Source: Bacteroidota bacterium (lineage in GTDB: Bacteria; Bacteroidota; Bacteroidia; Palsa-965). Taken from it: 47,298 nucleotides of DNA. The DNA lies in contig JAAFIA010000036.1 in NCBI GenBank assembly GCA_013298545.1, forward strand, positions 1 to 47,298, written 5' to 3'. A program made the translations under genes and the position numbers. Of the stretch, positions 1 through 8,341 are shown in pieces; positions within the stretch are counted from its first letter, which is position 1; the number at the start of each line of letters is the position of its first letter. The notes below the pieces were generated by a model. The model was not told the origin of the DNA. It saw nothing but the letters and a program-made list of their open reading frames with translations, and did not search any database.

Positions 1-237
1 ACCGATATGGCGTATGTGGCTTGTGGGCGTTTCGATGCGTTTTATGAATACGGATTGAGTCCGTGGGATGTTGCCGCAGGCTGTATTTTGATCACCGAAG
101 CAGGTGGCGCGGTAAGCGATTTTAATGGAAAAGACAATTTCGTTTTTGGCAAACAACTGATTTGTGGGACAAAAGCGGTACAGCAAGCATTACAAAAAAC
201 CATCAACGTGTATTTTCCTAACTTTAACCATTCTTGA
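1..237 (+). CDS. Inositol monophosphatase family protein, C-terminal part (5' end outside window)
   Basis: Only the last 78 codons are present; the reading frame is open from base 1. The segment contains the second family signature, a WDVAAG motif followed by an EAGG turn (SPWDVAAG, then [10 protein letters not shown]). This part of inositol monophosphatase / SuhB-like phosphatases supplies the metal-binding Asp and the end of the active site. The family removes phosphate from myo-inositol phosphates or related small molecules using Mg2+. The N-terminal metal site lies outside the window, so catalytic competence cannot be judged. CysQ-type bisphosphate phosphatases share this motif and are an alternative. 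Confidence 0.85.
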   Translation, partial: TDMAYVACGRFDAFYEYGLSPWDVAAGCILITEAGGAVSDFNGKDNFVFGKQLICGTKAVQQALQKTINVYFPNFNHS

Positions 238-264
238 GTATTCACCGCATACCCTAACGCCCAG

Positions 265-1041
265 ATGACCCGACTCCAACTCAAACGTCCCATTGCTCTT
301 TTCGATCTAGAAACAACTGGAACCAATGTTGCATCCGATCGCATTGTTGAAATTGCGATTCTCAAAATCAATCCCGATGGCTCGCAGGATGCTAAGTCCA
401 TGCGCTTAAATCCAACCATTCCCATTCCTGAACATTCCACCAGTTTTCATGGCATTCGCGATGAAGACATTCAAGATGCGCCGACGTTTAAAGATGTGGC
501 GCATACGCTGGCAAAATTTCTGGAAAACTGCGATCTCGGTGGCTACAATTCCAACAAATTTGATGTGCCTGTTTTGGTTGAAGAATTTCTACGCGCCGAA
601 GTTGAGTTTGATGTAAAAAATAGAAAATTGGTGGATGTGCAAAACATCTTCCACAAAATGGAACAGCGCACTTTGGTTGCGGCCTATAAATTTTATTGCG
701 ACAAACCGCTCGTAAACGCACATCAAGCAGCAGCCGATACAAAAGCTACGTGGGAAATTCTTGAAGCACAACTAGAACGTTATTCGGAATTAAAAACCGA
801 TGTCGATTTCCTTTCCGATTTTTCGAGCCGTACCAACAATGTCGATTTGGCGGGACGAATTATTTACAACGATAAAGGTGTTGAAGTATTTGGGTTTGGC
901 AAACACAATGGCAAATCGGTTGTCGAAGTTTTTGCGAAAGAACCCTCGTATTACAATTGGATGATGGATGGCGATTTTCCGCTATACACCAAGAAAATCA
1001 TCACCCAAATTCGGTTGCGTATGAAATCTAGCAATGGGTAA
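265..1041 (+). CDS. 3'-5' exonuclease, DEDDh family, with ExoX-like C-terminal domain
   Basis: A 258-residue protein with all DnaQ-fold catalytic residues visible: D14 and E16 in DLETTG, D100 in the NSNKFD segment, and H153/D158 in HQAAAD (H-x4-D). This is the DEDDh arrangement used by DNA polymerase III epsilon, ExoX and related nucleases that remove nucleotides from DNA 3' ends. Residues about 195-250 contain an FGFGKHNGK segment and a YNWMMDGDF segment, like the short C-terminal domain of ExoX-type proteins. It is therefore more likely a stand-alone repair or processing nuclease than the proofreading subunit. It follows the phosphatase gene by 27 bp on the same strand and may be cotranscribed with it. 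Confidence 0.88.
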   Translation: MTRLQLKRPIALFDLETTGTNVASDRIVEIAILKINPDGSQDAKSMRLNPTIPIPEHSTSFHGIRDEDIQDAPTFKDVAHTLAKFLENCDLGGYNSNKFDVPVLVEEFLRAEVEFDVKNRKLVDVQNIFHKMEQRTLVAAYKFYCDKPLVNAHQAAADTKATWEILEAQLERYSELKTDVDFLSDFSSRTNNVDLAGRIIYNDKGVEVFGFGKHNGKSVVEVFAKEPSYYNWMMDGDFPLYTKKIITQIRLRMKSSNG

Positions 1042-1052
1042 AAAAGAGCCTC

Positions 1053-1418
1053 ATGAAAAAAACAATTTTCTTCTTATTGCTCCTGAGTAGTGTAACGGTA
1101 GGCACTTCGATGATCACCGATACCGAGGCAGAAATTGTGCGTGGAAAAAAATTATTCGATGCTGAATGCAAACGTTGTCATAAAACAACCGATGAAAAAT
1201 CCATTGGTCCAGGCTTGAAAGGCGCAAGCGAACGTGCACCGAGCAAAGATTGGTTATATCAATTTGTCAGAAATTCAAAGGTCGTCATCAATTCGGGCGA
1301 TGTGTATGCCAACGAACTTTTTGTCAAGTATAAAAAGAAAAAAATGCCAGCCTTTCCAAAACTCAGCAATGCCGATATTGATGCGATTTTTACTTATGTG
1401 AATTCGGAGAATAAGTAA
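1053..1418 (+). CDS. Small secreted class I cytochrome c
   Basis: A 121-residue protein with a hydrophobic signal peptide (residues 1-19), then one haem-attachment motif CKRCH at residues 39-43. A KKKKMPAFP segment near residue 95 carries the probable axial Met ligand, and the helix NADIDAIFTYV closes the fold. Haem would be attached to C39 and C42 with H43 as the proximal ligand. The protein should act in the periplasm as an electron carrier. Its partner cannot be inferred because no oxidase or dehydrogenase gene is adjacent. It begins 11 bp after the exonuclease gene; the next gene converges on it. Confidence 0.88.
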   Translation: MKKTIFFLLLLSSVTVGTSMITDTEAEIVRGKKLFDAECKRCHKTTDEKSIGPGLKGASERAPSKDWLYQFVRNSKVVINSGDVYANELFVKYKKKKMPAFPKLSNADIDAIFTYVNSENK

Positions 1419-1432
1419 GTCCAATCAAAAAA

Positions 1433-1960
1433 TTATTTCACATTCTCAATTTGATCGTTGCGGATAAATAACACATCGACGGTCATGCGTTCGTCGATAT
1501 ACCCGCTGGCCACATTGGCTTGTACAAACCAATAGCCTTTTTGCTCTACCATGCGTACCACGATGCCATCCATAGCTGCATCGTCTTGTGCGTAAACACC
1601 GGTATTGAAACCCGCAACAATTGCTGTAAATGCAGCCGATTTAACGCCTGTGTTGTAAAATATCTTTTCTGTATTGAATTGAAAACTTGTGCGCACAAAA
1701 TGCTTCGTGGTTGCAAAAACGCGTTCCTTATTGCCTTTTGAAAATGTATCCACCACTTGATAATCGGTTAAAGCATAACCACGCACAACAGAATCGAGTG
1801 CTTCGGGAGATTTTTCCTTAGTTTCGTTCGCATTTGCAGGCGTGTTTGCGGTGGGATTTTGCGCGGGGGCACGATTCAAAGAGTCTTGCGATTGAGCTTG
1901 CGGCGCATCGTTACAAGCCATGAAAAATAAAACGATGCAAAGTAGAGAGGTTATTTTCAT
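1433..1960 (-). CDS. Putative lipoprotein of unknown function
   Basis: A 175-residue protein with a lipoprotein signal: MKITSLLCIVLFFMAC, where the Cys is the likely lipidation site. I chose this ATG because an in-frame ATG 60 bp upstream would place a non-signal stretch ahead of it. After a Gln/Ala/Asn/Pro-rich linker (about residues 20-55) the rest looks like one compact alpha/beta domain. No family is recognised. The gene converges on the cytochrome gene with a 14-bp gap. Confidence 0.7.
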   Translation of the reverse strand: MKITSLLCIVLFFMACNDAPQAQSQDSLNRAPAQNPTANTPANANETKEKSPEALDSVVRGYALTDYQVVDTFSKGNKERVFATTKHFVRTSFQFNTEKIFYNTGVKSAAFTAIVAGFNTGVYAQDDAAMDGIVVRMVEQKGYWFVQANVASGYIDERMTVDVLFIRNDQIENVK

Positions 1961-2072
1961 GGTGTAAATATCTTGAAAAAGTATTATGTATTTTTCAACA
2001 CATGAAAAACATCTTTGCAAGAAATAGTTGCCGCCAATTTTGTCAATTCCATTTTAGAATTATCTTTAATTC

Positions 2073-3470
2073 ATGCTTTACGCCATTCTCAGACTTCTCT
2101 TTCGGATTACGTTCAAAATTTTCTTTCGCAAAGCGGTTATTCATCGCTTAGATAATATCCCGAAAGATGGCCCTTTGCTGATTTGTGCCAATCACCCAGG
2201 CGCATTTCTCGATCCGATTATTGTTGCAGTTTTGATGAATCGGCCCATTCATTTTCTGGCAAAAGGTGTAGTGTTTAAAACCAAATTTGCACAATGGTTG
2301 TTTCCGAAATTCAACATGATTCCGATTTACCGCAAACAAGACGATCCGTCGATGATGCACAAAAACAAGGAAACATTTGAGAAGTGTTACGAGCATTTAG
2401 GAAAAGGCGGCGCCATTATTATTTTCCCTGAAGGCATCAGCATCACCGAGCGAAAACTACGTCCCCTCAAAACCGGTGCAGCACGCATTGCGCTTGGCGC
2501 AGAAGAAGCATACGGATACGGCTTAGGTGTGAAAATCATCACCATTGGTTTGAATTACCAAGATCCGCATAGCTTCCGACAAGATGTTTTTGTGCATGTA
2601 GGCGAACCGATTGTAGCCAATGATTATGCCGAGTCGTGGAAAAAAGATTCGTATGTGGCGGCAGATGAATTGACGGAAGAAATCAGAAAACGCATGGAGA
2701 TGCAAATCATCATCACCGAAAATGAAACATCGGACGAATTGGTGGCGCAGGTAGAGCGGTTGTACAAAGACAAATTAAAAGCGTTTCATGGTATTGATCC
2801 CAACGACAGCGTGAAAGATTTCAAAGCATCGCAACGCATTTCGCAAGTGGTGCATTGGTATTTAGAAAACGATCATGCGCGTGCCGGACGCATTGCCGAT
2901 CATGTGCGAAGCTATTTCTGGAAATTGGATGCACTTGGTTTAAACGATGGCACTGTTGAGGTTGCCGAGAAAAAAAGTACGGTCTTTCAAAAAGGTTTAA
3001 TGGATTTGTTTGTAGCGATTGTAGGGTTTCCGGTGTTTGTCTATGGATTTATGCACAACTACCTTCCATTTGCCTTGGCGGCGTGGCTCTCAAAAAAAGT
3101 AGCCAAAGTGCGCGAATTTCGCGGGGCGGTTGCTGTGGCGGCGGGCATGTTTTTATTTCTCATCTGGCATTTGGTGCTTGGCATCTTGGCTTGGAAATTT
3201 ACACATCACCTTGTGTTTACACTCCTCTACATCGCTTCGTGGATTCCGTCAGGTTTGCTTGCTTACCTCTGGTATCGCGTGGTTTGGCGTATGTCGCGGA
3301 AATGGTTGCTGCTTTCTATTTTCTCGAAAAGATCAACACTTGTTAACGAACTGGTACATCAACGCGCTTTATTGATTGCCGAATTTGAAACGGCTGCCGC
3401 CGAATTCCGCGCCGCTGAAGCCGCCGGAACAACGGGCACCACAACCAATCCATTGAACGAAGGAATTTAA
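2073..3470 (+). CDS. PlsC-like glycerolipid acyltransferase with C-terminal membrane region
   Basis: A 465-residue protein. The N-terminal half is an acyltransferase domain: NHPGAFLDP at residues 40-48 is the longer variant of the NHx4D motif (His and Asp separated by five residues). It is followed by IYRKQ, by FPEGISITERKLRPLKTGAA (substrate-binding FPEG block) and by an IGL strand. This points to acyl transfer to glycerol-3-phosphate or lysophosphatidate at the inner membrane. Hydrophobic segments near residues 310-345 and 350-400 form two or more membrane helices. The C-terminal tail is rich in Ala, Glu and Thr. A TATCTTTA sequence, one mismatch from the Bacteroidota promoter element, ends 4 bp before the ATG. 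The last 4 bases overlap the convergent gene's stop. Confidence 0.85.
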   Translation: MLYAILRLLFRITFKIFFRKAVIHRLDNIPKDGPLLICANHPGAFLDPIIVAVLMNRPIHFLAKGVVFKTKFAQWLFPKFNMIPIYRKQDDPSMMHKNKETFEKCYEHLGKGGAIIIFPEGISITERKLRPLKTGAARIALGAEEAYGYGLGVKIITIGLNYQDPHSFRQDVFVHVGEPIVANDYAESWKKDSYVAADELTEEIRKRMEMQIIITENETSDELVAQVERLYKDKLKAFHGIDPNDSVKDFKASQRISQVVHWYLENDHARAGRIADHVRSYFWKLDALGLNDGTVEVAEKKSTVFQKGLMDLFVAIVGFPVFVYGFMHNYLPFALAAWLSKKVAKVREFRGAVAVAAGMFLFLIWHLVLGILAWKFTHHLVFTLLYIASWIPSGLLAYLWYRVVWRMSRKWLLLSIFSKRSTLVNELVHQRALLIAEFETAAAEFRAAEAAGTTGTTTNPLNEGI

Positions 3471-5275
3471 TTTTTCTTCGTTGTAGCAAGCGTTTCAGTC
3501 AAAACACGCCAGATGCTGGTGAGTGGAACATGTAACATTTTAGCTAAATCACGCGGCGTAAGATTTGGATTTTCATGCAATACCGAAGCAATTGTTCGCG
3601 ATAAATACGAACCTTTTTCTTCATCCTGCACAAAACGTTCGCGCAATTCCTCGTACATTTCTTTTCCTAAAATTTCCGCAAATGGTTTGTTCGCATAAGT
3701 GTCGTTAAATTTCTCGACTAACGTTTGTAATAAATTGCGACGCTTTTCTTTTCGTTGTGTCCGCTTGATTTGACGTTTTTCTTTTCCTTTCAATTCACGC
3801 AGTTCCTCATACTCCAGTGCTTCGCCGCTAGCATCGTTTACGGCATTGGGGATCGCACCCACATGAACGCCTTCAATTGGTGGAATAAGCTGATCAAATG
3901 GATTCTCAAAAATTCCACCTTTTCCTTTGAGTTTTTTCAGTTTTGTAATTCCTTTAAATTCTAATTGAAAAGGCTTCAACGTTCCCGCAATAATATCCAT
4001 CAATTCGTTTGCCGGTGTTTGCTGTTTTTCAAATTCCGCCATCATTTTCGGTACAGGCGCAAACGTTGTAAACGGCGAATCGTAGTAGAGGTATTCCGAC
4101 AAATAATCATTCAAACTATGCGCCATAATCAATTCCGAATGATCCATTGCTGCCTCGCGAATAGCTTGATGTCCGGCCCGAAACATAGGCGTTCCGGCAA
4201 CAGGCATTTTTGAGAAATCGGTGTAGCCAAAATGCTTCGCAGCCAAAATTTCCAAGGCACGCAAATCAGGAGAAGCCGTATTGTTTTTCAAAATCAACGT
4301 CTTCAAATTATGCACCATCTGCGAAATCACCGTGTCGTGTGTGTGGCTTTTGCTTTGAAAATAAGTATAGGCACACAACAAGCCCAACATCGGCGATTCA
4401 AATTTTGTTCGGGCAGCAAAATCAATCAATTCGCCCGTTAATTCCGTAGCGTTGTTTTGAAGTTTGTCGAGAAAAATATCAATGTATTTATTTGTGTTGT
4501 TGTGTCTTGAGAATTTTCTTTCCGACGATAAAAAAACACGCAGCGTACCAAATAAAGGCTTGTCGCCCAAGGTTAAAAAAACTTGTGTATGCCAATTGCC
4601 AAAAACATACATCGGAATTTGGCGCGGACTTTCGCCTTTGCAATCCAAGATATAAAGCCCAACGGGCAATTCGGCATTAAACGCCAACCAACCATCTGCA
4701 TTGTTTACGGCTATTGTTCCTGTTTTACCAAAATCAACCAAGGTCTTTCCTGTTTGATCGAGTAACCGGAATGCGTTTGCAAAATCATTTTCCCAAGCAG
4801 GTTTAAATTCTTCAAATTTTTCTTTTGATGGAAAACGAAGAAACACAAAGAGCGAATTTTTTTCTTGCTGCTTAAACGGAGCACATGTTGATTCGCAACT
4901 ATACTTCTCCGCCGCTTCGATGTAATACGGATGCGATGATTTATACGAATCGAATTTTTCGTCTTGCAAAGGCGCAGAGGAATACAATTCGGGCATATCA
5001 ATGATACGCGCCTTGCTCCATTCTTTTGTGCTTGGACCTTTGCGGATGATGATGTAGGTATCTTCGGTCAGCGAAATGGCCGTATCGGAAACTTGTCCGT
5101 TCAATTCAACACGAATGGTATAAATACCGCGCGGTAATTTTTCTTTCACGGGCTCGGCAATGCCGCCCGAATACACACGCTCATTAAATGCACTAAACAC
5201 ATTGACCGCAATCGCAAACCGATAATCCGAACTGCTCGCGATGTTGAGGAAATATTTTTCTTCAGAAGCTGACAT
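3467..5275 (-). CDS. Large protein of unknown function with beta-sandwich-like repeats and C-terminal helix-turn-helix; third gene of the caspase cassette
   Basis: A 602-residue protein starting at MSASEEK, overlapping the end of the caspase gene by 14 bp; an ATG 33 bp further upstream is possible but less natural. No signal peptide. Residues 1-90 and about 145-255 are beta-rich and each contains a similar LP-x-G-x-Y strand (LPRGIYTIRVEL; LPVGLYILDCKG), suggesting two related beta-sandwich domains. Residues about 270-440 are alpha-helical. A very basic Lys/Arg/Glu stretch follows (around KEKRQIKRTQRKEKRR). The last 45 residues read as a helix-turn-helix (LTPRDLAKMLHVPLTSIW). No family is recognised. 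Translational coupling to a caspase and a lipase-like hydrolase suggests a sensor, adaptor or DNA-binding partner. That is inference. Confidence 0.75.
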   Translation of the reverse strand: MSASEEKYFLNIASSSDYRFAIAVNVFSAFNERVYSGGIAEPVKEKLPRGIYTIRVELNGQVSDTAISLTEDTYIIIRKGPSTKEWSKARIIDMPELYSSAPLQDEKFDSYKSSHPYYIEAAEKYSCESTCAPFKQQEKNSLFVFLRFPSKEKFEEFKPAWENDFANAFRLLDQTGKTLVDFGKTGTIAVNNADGWLAFNAELPVGLYILDCKGESPRQIPMYVFGNWHTQVFLTLGDKPLFGTLRVFLSSERKFSRHNNTNKYIDIFLDKLQNNATELTGELIDFAARTKFESPMLGLLCAYTYFQSKSHTHDTVISQMVHNLKTLILKNNTASPDLRALEILAAKHFGYTDFSKMPVAGTPMFRAGHQAIREAAMDHSELIMAHSLNDYLSEYLYYDSPFTTFAPVPKMMAEFEKQQTPANELMDIIAGTLKPFQLEFKGITKLKKLKGKGGIFENPFDQLIPPIEGVHVGAIPNAVNDASGEALEYEELRELKGKEKRQIKRTQRKEKRRNLLQTLVEKFNDTYANKPFAEILGKEMYEELRERFVQDEEKGSYLSRTIASVLHENPNLTPRDLAKMLHVPLTSIWRVLTETLATTKKN

Positions 5276-6299
5276 GGAATTCTTCGTTTTGTGTGAGTGG
5301 AATTTCAATCAAACATGTTTTCGACGATGGCTTATCCATCAGCATAAACTTTTTTTGTCGCGGAAGATTGAGCGAAACCGTAGGTTGGATGGTTGGCGAA
5401 AATTTTGCCATCTCGTCGCTATTTCCATCAAGCAAAAAAACAGGCCCTTGTGTTTCAGGTAAAAATTGAATCGTACACGAACACGTTCCGCCATTCACGT
5501 TTGTAACGTTAAACACAATCGGTTTTGCTATGGAGTGCGGTGCATGAACAATTTGTGGCGTTTGTTTCAGGTTATGTTTTTCTGCTTCGATGCGGGTATT
5601 GAGTTCTAAATAAGCACCAAGCGAATCGCCCGTAATCACCCCATCTTTATTGGCCGCCGCACCCGAAAGGCCGTTGATTAAAACCGTTGTGAAAATGCCT
5701 TCCACTTCATTGGCCTCGTTGGTTACTTCAAAAGCCTGATCGCCATACTGGGCGGCAAACGCTTTGAACCAACTGACTTTACGTGCAAATTGCCCAGGAA
5801 AATTATCGGGCGTAATTTCGCTCACCGCAGGTACAGCGCGCCATTCGCGCACACGGCAGCAATCTGCGATGTAAACAATTTCTTGAAAAACTCCTGTATC
5901 GTTAAAGACTTGTTCGTGGTTGCTCACAGAAACCGCTGCTCCTCCCCGCTTCTTCGACCAGTTGGCCATGCACAACGCAACATTAACCTTATTGGCTTCT
6001 TCGGCCATGCCATGCCCTGCAAAATAAAAATACAAGCGGCGGCCCGATTTCTTTTTGCTTGCGAGTGCTTTGTCAAGTACCTCTTGCAATTTATCGTCAA
6101 TCTCAACCGTATTGGGTTTAAGCGGATCGAGCGTAGAAAAAAGATCTACAACTTGCTCTTTAGGCACATCGCCACCATGCGCATCTAAAACCCATTCTTT
6201 GAATTTTTTCGCATCGCGTATGGGGCCATTGAGCGTTCGCAAACCGCCATCAGGCTTGTAATGATCAATGCCAATGATCAACGCATAATCTTCTTCCAT
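5262..6299 (-). CDS. Caspase-like cysteine protease (peptidase C14 family)
   Basis: A 345-residue protein. Residues 1-250 are a caspase-fold domain: the opening strand ALIIGIDHY, the His strand FYFAGHGM with catalytic H96, and YIADCC with catalytic C147 (D146-C147). The dyad is intact. Such proteases cleave after specific residues in target proteins and in bacteria often act as effectors of conflict or cell-death systems. Residues about 258-345 form a separate beta-rich C-terminal domain (GPVFLLDG, SLNLPRQKKF) that may resemble the beta domains of its downstream neighbour. No signal peptide, so probably cytoplasmic. It is the middle gene of three: 32 bp after the hydrolase gene, overlapping the next gene by 14 bp. 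Its target and activator are not evident. Confidence 0.88.
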   Translation of the reverse strand: MEEDYALIIGIDHYKPDGGLRTLNGPIRDAKKFKEWVLDAHGGDVPKEQVVDLFSTLDPLKPNTVEIDDKLQEVLDKALASKKKSGRRLYFYFAGHGMAEEANKVNVALCMANWSKKRGGAAVSVSNHEQVFNDTGVFQEIVYIADCCRVREWRAVPAVSEITPDNFPGQFARKVSWFKAFAAQYGDQAFEVTNEANEVEGIFTTVLINGLSGAAANKDGVITGDSLGAYLELNTRIEAEKHNLKQTPQIVHAPHSIAKPIVFNVTNVNGGTCSCTIQFLPETQGPVFLLDGNSDEMAKFSPTIQPTVSLNLPRQKKFMLMDKPSSKTCLIEIPLTQNEEFHVSF

Positions 6300-6331
6300 A
6301 ACGGAACAGCTGATTAGAAAAAACTAGTCGA

Positions 6332-7822
6332 TTATTGTTGCAAGATGTACTGAATACTTGGAATGGTAAACTTGACATCATCGTCAAAATCGCCATGCTT
6401 GTACGATTGCGAGCGCATACCATCGCCACCGCCAATATCGTCAGAAAACACAATACGATTTTTGCCTGATTCGTAAATAAATTGATGCACTTCCGTCAAA
6501 ATTTTCTGTTCGGTTTCATCGCCAATAGCGTTGTAGGGTTCTTCACCATTGATGTGGCGATCTAAGCCAAGAATATACGCATCAAACGATTTTCCTTCAT
6601 CTTCCAAAATTCCAGAAACAAGGTAGAGCAAGGAATGCGGATAAAAATACCAAAGCAATTTATCTTTTGTTTCAAGCTCATCTTTCATGGTAAAGATGCG
6701 CAAGCCCGAGAACCGTTCTGGTTTGGTAACAATTTCGGCATGGAATAAGTCGATGCGGCATGCCGGTGCCATCAATAAAATATTGCCGAATGTGAGTTGC
6801 GGAAAATCTTTTGCTGCGGCTTTGAGCATGTTGCAGATGGCGATGGATCCGGCGCTATGGCCAACAAGATCAATGCGTGTCGTTGGATTTGCCGATTTAA
6901 AGGCAGCCAATTTTTCGAGGAAATAGCGTCCTGCATGACGACCAAGCGGGGTGGCATTTGGCGGGTGGGGCATCCACATTTTCTCCGCTTTCAGTTTCAT
7001 GCCATTCCAAACAAATGCGCCGAAATCGGCGATGTAAACATGGCGCAAAATTTCTTCAACAATGGTTGGGATAAAATTATGATCGCGTTTGTTGAGGTAA
7101 CGTTTAATCACTTTCAACGCAATCTGTACCGCTTCTTTGATAAAACTCGCCAACGTAATCAATCCGCGCCCTTGCACACCATTTTGATCTGTGCCCGAAC
7201 TATTCGGAAGTGCAATGGGACTGCTTTGAATCGCATATTCGTATTCCGCTTCATTTTCATTCACCGTCAATTCAATATCACGTTCCAAATCGCGTTCGAG
7301 CGAAAGTTCATCGGCCAGTTCTTCGGCAGGCGACATGCCACGACCAGCGGCCACAACAAAAGGCGTTGCACGCTCGTAATGCGCAAACGGATTGGGCTTG
7401 GCCAATTCTGCTTCAATCTCTTCATTGGTCATTTCGACACCCGTTCCGCGCCCCATGGCAAGATCAAAACCAAGGCGTTTGCCTACTTTTTTAATGATGA
7501 GTTGCATCAGCTTCTCAAACAAAGCCGTGTCTTTGATTTTATCCAAATTGGTTAGAATCGTTTCCATCAATCCTGTTTCCCATACAAAACAGGCTGGTGT
7601 AACGCCTATGGCTTCAAAATGTTTTTGCATTTTATCTGCACTTTCCAGCCCATTCTTTTCATTGATTAAACCGCCATGAAAATAAATAGCAATTTTTTGA
7701 GGTTGCTCGGCTTGCCATTTTGCAAACATCGCATCCAAGTGTTCCGGTAAGGTTTGATAATCGCCAGATTTTTTAAAGGTGCCGTTTGGGCCAACATTGA
7801 CCACGTAATCGTTGCGTTCCAT
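6332..7822 (-). CDS. Alpha/beta hydrolase, lipase-like; first gene of the caspase cassette
   Basis: A 496-residue protein without a signal peptide. An IAIYFHGG strand (residues 44-51) looks like an oxyanion-hole region. The nucleophile elbow is DLVGHSAGS with S323, and a C-terminal KHGDF (H476) is a possible catalytic His. The acid residue is less certain; D381 is a candidate. Between about residues 125 and 215 lies a Glu-rich, probably disordered insert (ELADELSLERDLERDIEL), which makes the protein longer than typical alpha/beta hydrolases. It probably hydrolyses an ester, perhaps a lipid. It leads a three-gene minus-strand operon with the caspase, which suggests that it is either a second effector or a protease substrate. 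Confidence 0.8.
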   Translation of the reverse strand: MERNDYVVNVGPNGTFKKSGDYQTLPEHLDAMFAKWQAEQPQKIAIYFHGGLINEKNGLESADKMQKHFEAIGVTPACFVWETGLMETILTNLDKIKDTALFEKLMQLIIKKVGKRLGFDLAMGRGTGVEMTNEEIEAELAKPNPFAHYERATPFVVAAGRGMSPAEELADELSLERDLERDIELTVNENEAEYEYAIQSSPIALPNSSGTDQNGVQGRGLITLASFIKEAVQIALKVIKRYLNKRDHNFIPTIVEEILRHVYIADFGAFVWNGMKLKAEKMWMPHPPNATPLGRHAGRYFLEKLAAFKSANPTTRIDLVGHSAGSIAICNMLKAAAKDFPQLTFGNILLMAPACRIDLFHAEIVTKPERFSGLRIFTMKDELETKDKLLWYFYPHSLLYLVSGILEDEGKSFDAYILGLDRHINGEEPYNAIGDETEQKILTEVHQFIYESGKNRIVFSDDIGGGDGMRSQSYKHGDFDDDVKFTIPSIQYILQQ

Positions 7823-8096
7823 AAGTGTAGAGGTTTATATTTTGTACAAGTCTAAGATAAATTAGAGTGCAAGGCAAGTACTCATTTCGATTATTTACAG
7901 AAGTCTTCTTAACGCGAAATCTATCTTTTAGTGCTGATTGTGAATTATTTAAACCAAACAACTGCTACTCTTTTGACATCATTAAAATTCGAGCAAACGC
8001 ATACTTAGATGTCTTGATAAAGCATTGATTAAATCGCAAAAGGAAATTGAAGCTTCATTTCATTTACTTCGTAAAAGCAAGAATCCCTAACCAGCC

Positions 8097-8161
8097 GAAA
8101 ATGAACAAGTCCCGCGAAAAGCGGGACCTGTTCTGTGAGTTAAAGCGGAGAAAGAGGGATT
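8097..8161 (-). repeat. 65-bp direct repeat, copy 1: duplicated tRNA-Ser 3' end plus terminator hairpin
   Basis: Identical over 65 bp to 8277-8341, exactly 180 bp away. Read on the minus strand the unit begins with the last 16 bases of tRNA-Ser, continues through the downstream spacer, and ends in the hairpin at 8104-8132. A tRNA 3' fragment repeated next to the intact gene resembles the attachment-site duplication left by tRNA-targeting integrases, but only 115 bp separate the copies and no integrase is present. Confidence 0.9.
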
Positions 8162-8276
8162 AACTCCGTTGATCCCTATACGCCCATCCTGAAATTACAG
8201 AACACGCCACTATCGTGTCGCTTTCATTTCCACCCGGCTCCGTCAAAATGCAAAAAGCATTCTGCCTGAGCCGGAT

Positions 8277-8341
8277 GAAAATGAACAAGTCCCGCGAAAA
8301 GCGGGACCTGTTCTGTGAGTTAAAGCGGAGAAAGAGGGATT
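8277..8341 (-). repeat. 65-bp direct repeat, copy 2: contains the 3' end of the intact tRNA-Ser
   Basis: Perfect partner of 8097-8161. It covers the last 16 bases of the intact tRNA-Ser gene and the hairpin behind it. Confidence 0.9.
8284..8312 (-). terminator. Probable intrinsic terminator of tRNA-Ser
   Basis: Read on the minus strand: a 12-bp stem (AACA, one G-T pair, then GTCCCGC / GCGGGAC) around a TTTTC loop, starting 14 bases after the tRNA. The following tract (CATTTTC) is only moderately T-rich. A second perfect copy lies at 8104-8132 within the upstream repeat. Confidence 0.65.

Larger units (their letters stand above)
7823..8325. other. Intergenic region upstream of the caspase cassette and downstream of tRNA-Ser
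   Basis: About 500 bp without a convincing gene. 7823-8095 should contain the promoter of the minus-strand hydrolase-caspase operon, but I see no clean TAnnTTTG element. 8097-8325 contains two copies of a 65-bp repeat and an inverted repeat at 8234-8274 (arms CCGGCTC / GAGCCGG with an inner AATGC / GCATT stem). Confidence 0.6.

Noticed and set aside
265-1041. DnaQ proofreading subunit
   Set aside because: The C-terminal domain and genomic setting fit an ExoX-like nuclease better than the polymerase III epsilon subunit.
6797-7555. 252-codon open frame antisense to the alpha/beta hydrolase gene
   Set aside because: It lies wholly antisense to a gene with a clear nucleophile motif; the translation is Cys/His/Arg-rich without any domain and has no promoter.
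8234-8274. Inverted repeat as a riboswitch
   Set aside because: Two nested stems are visible but no known aptamer pattern, and it is not upstream of a gene in a sensible orientation.
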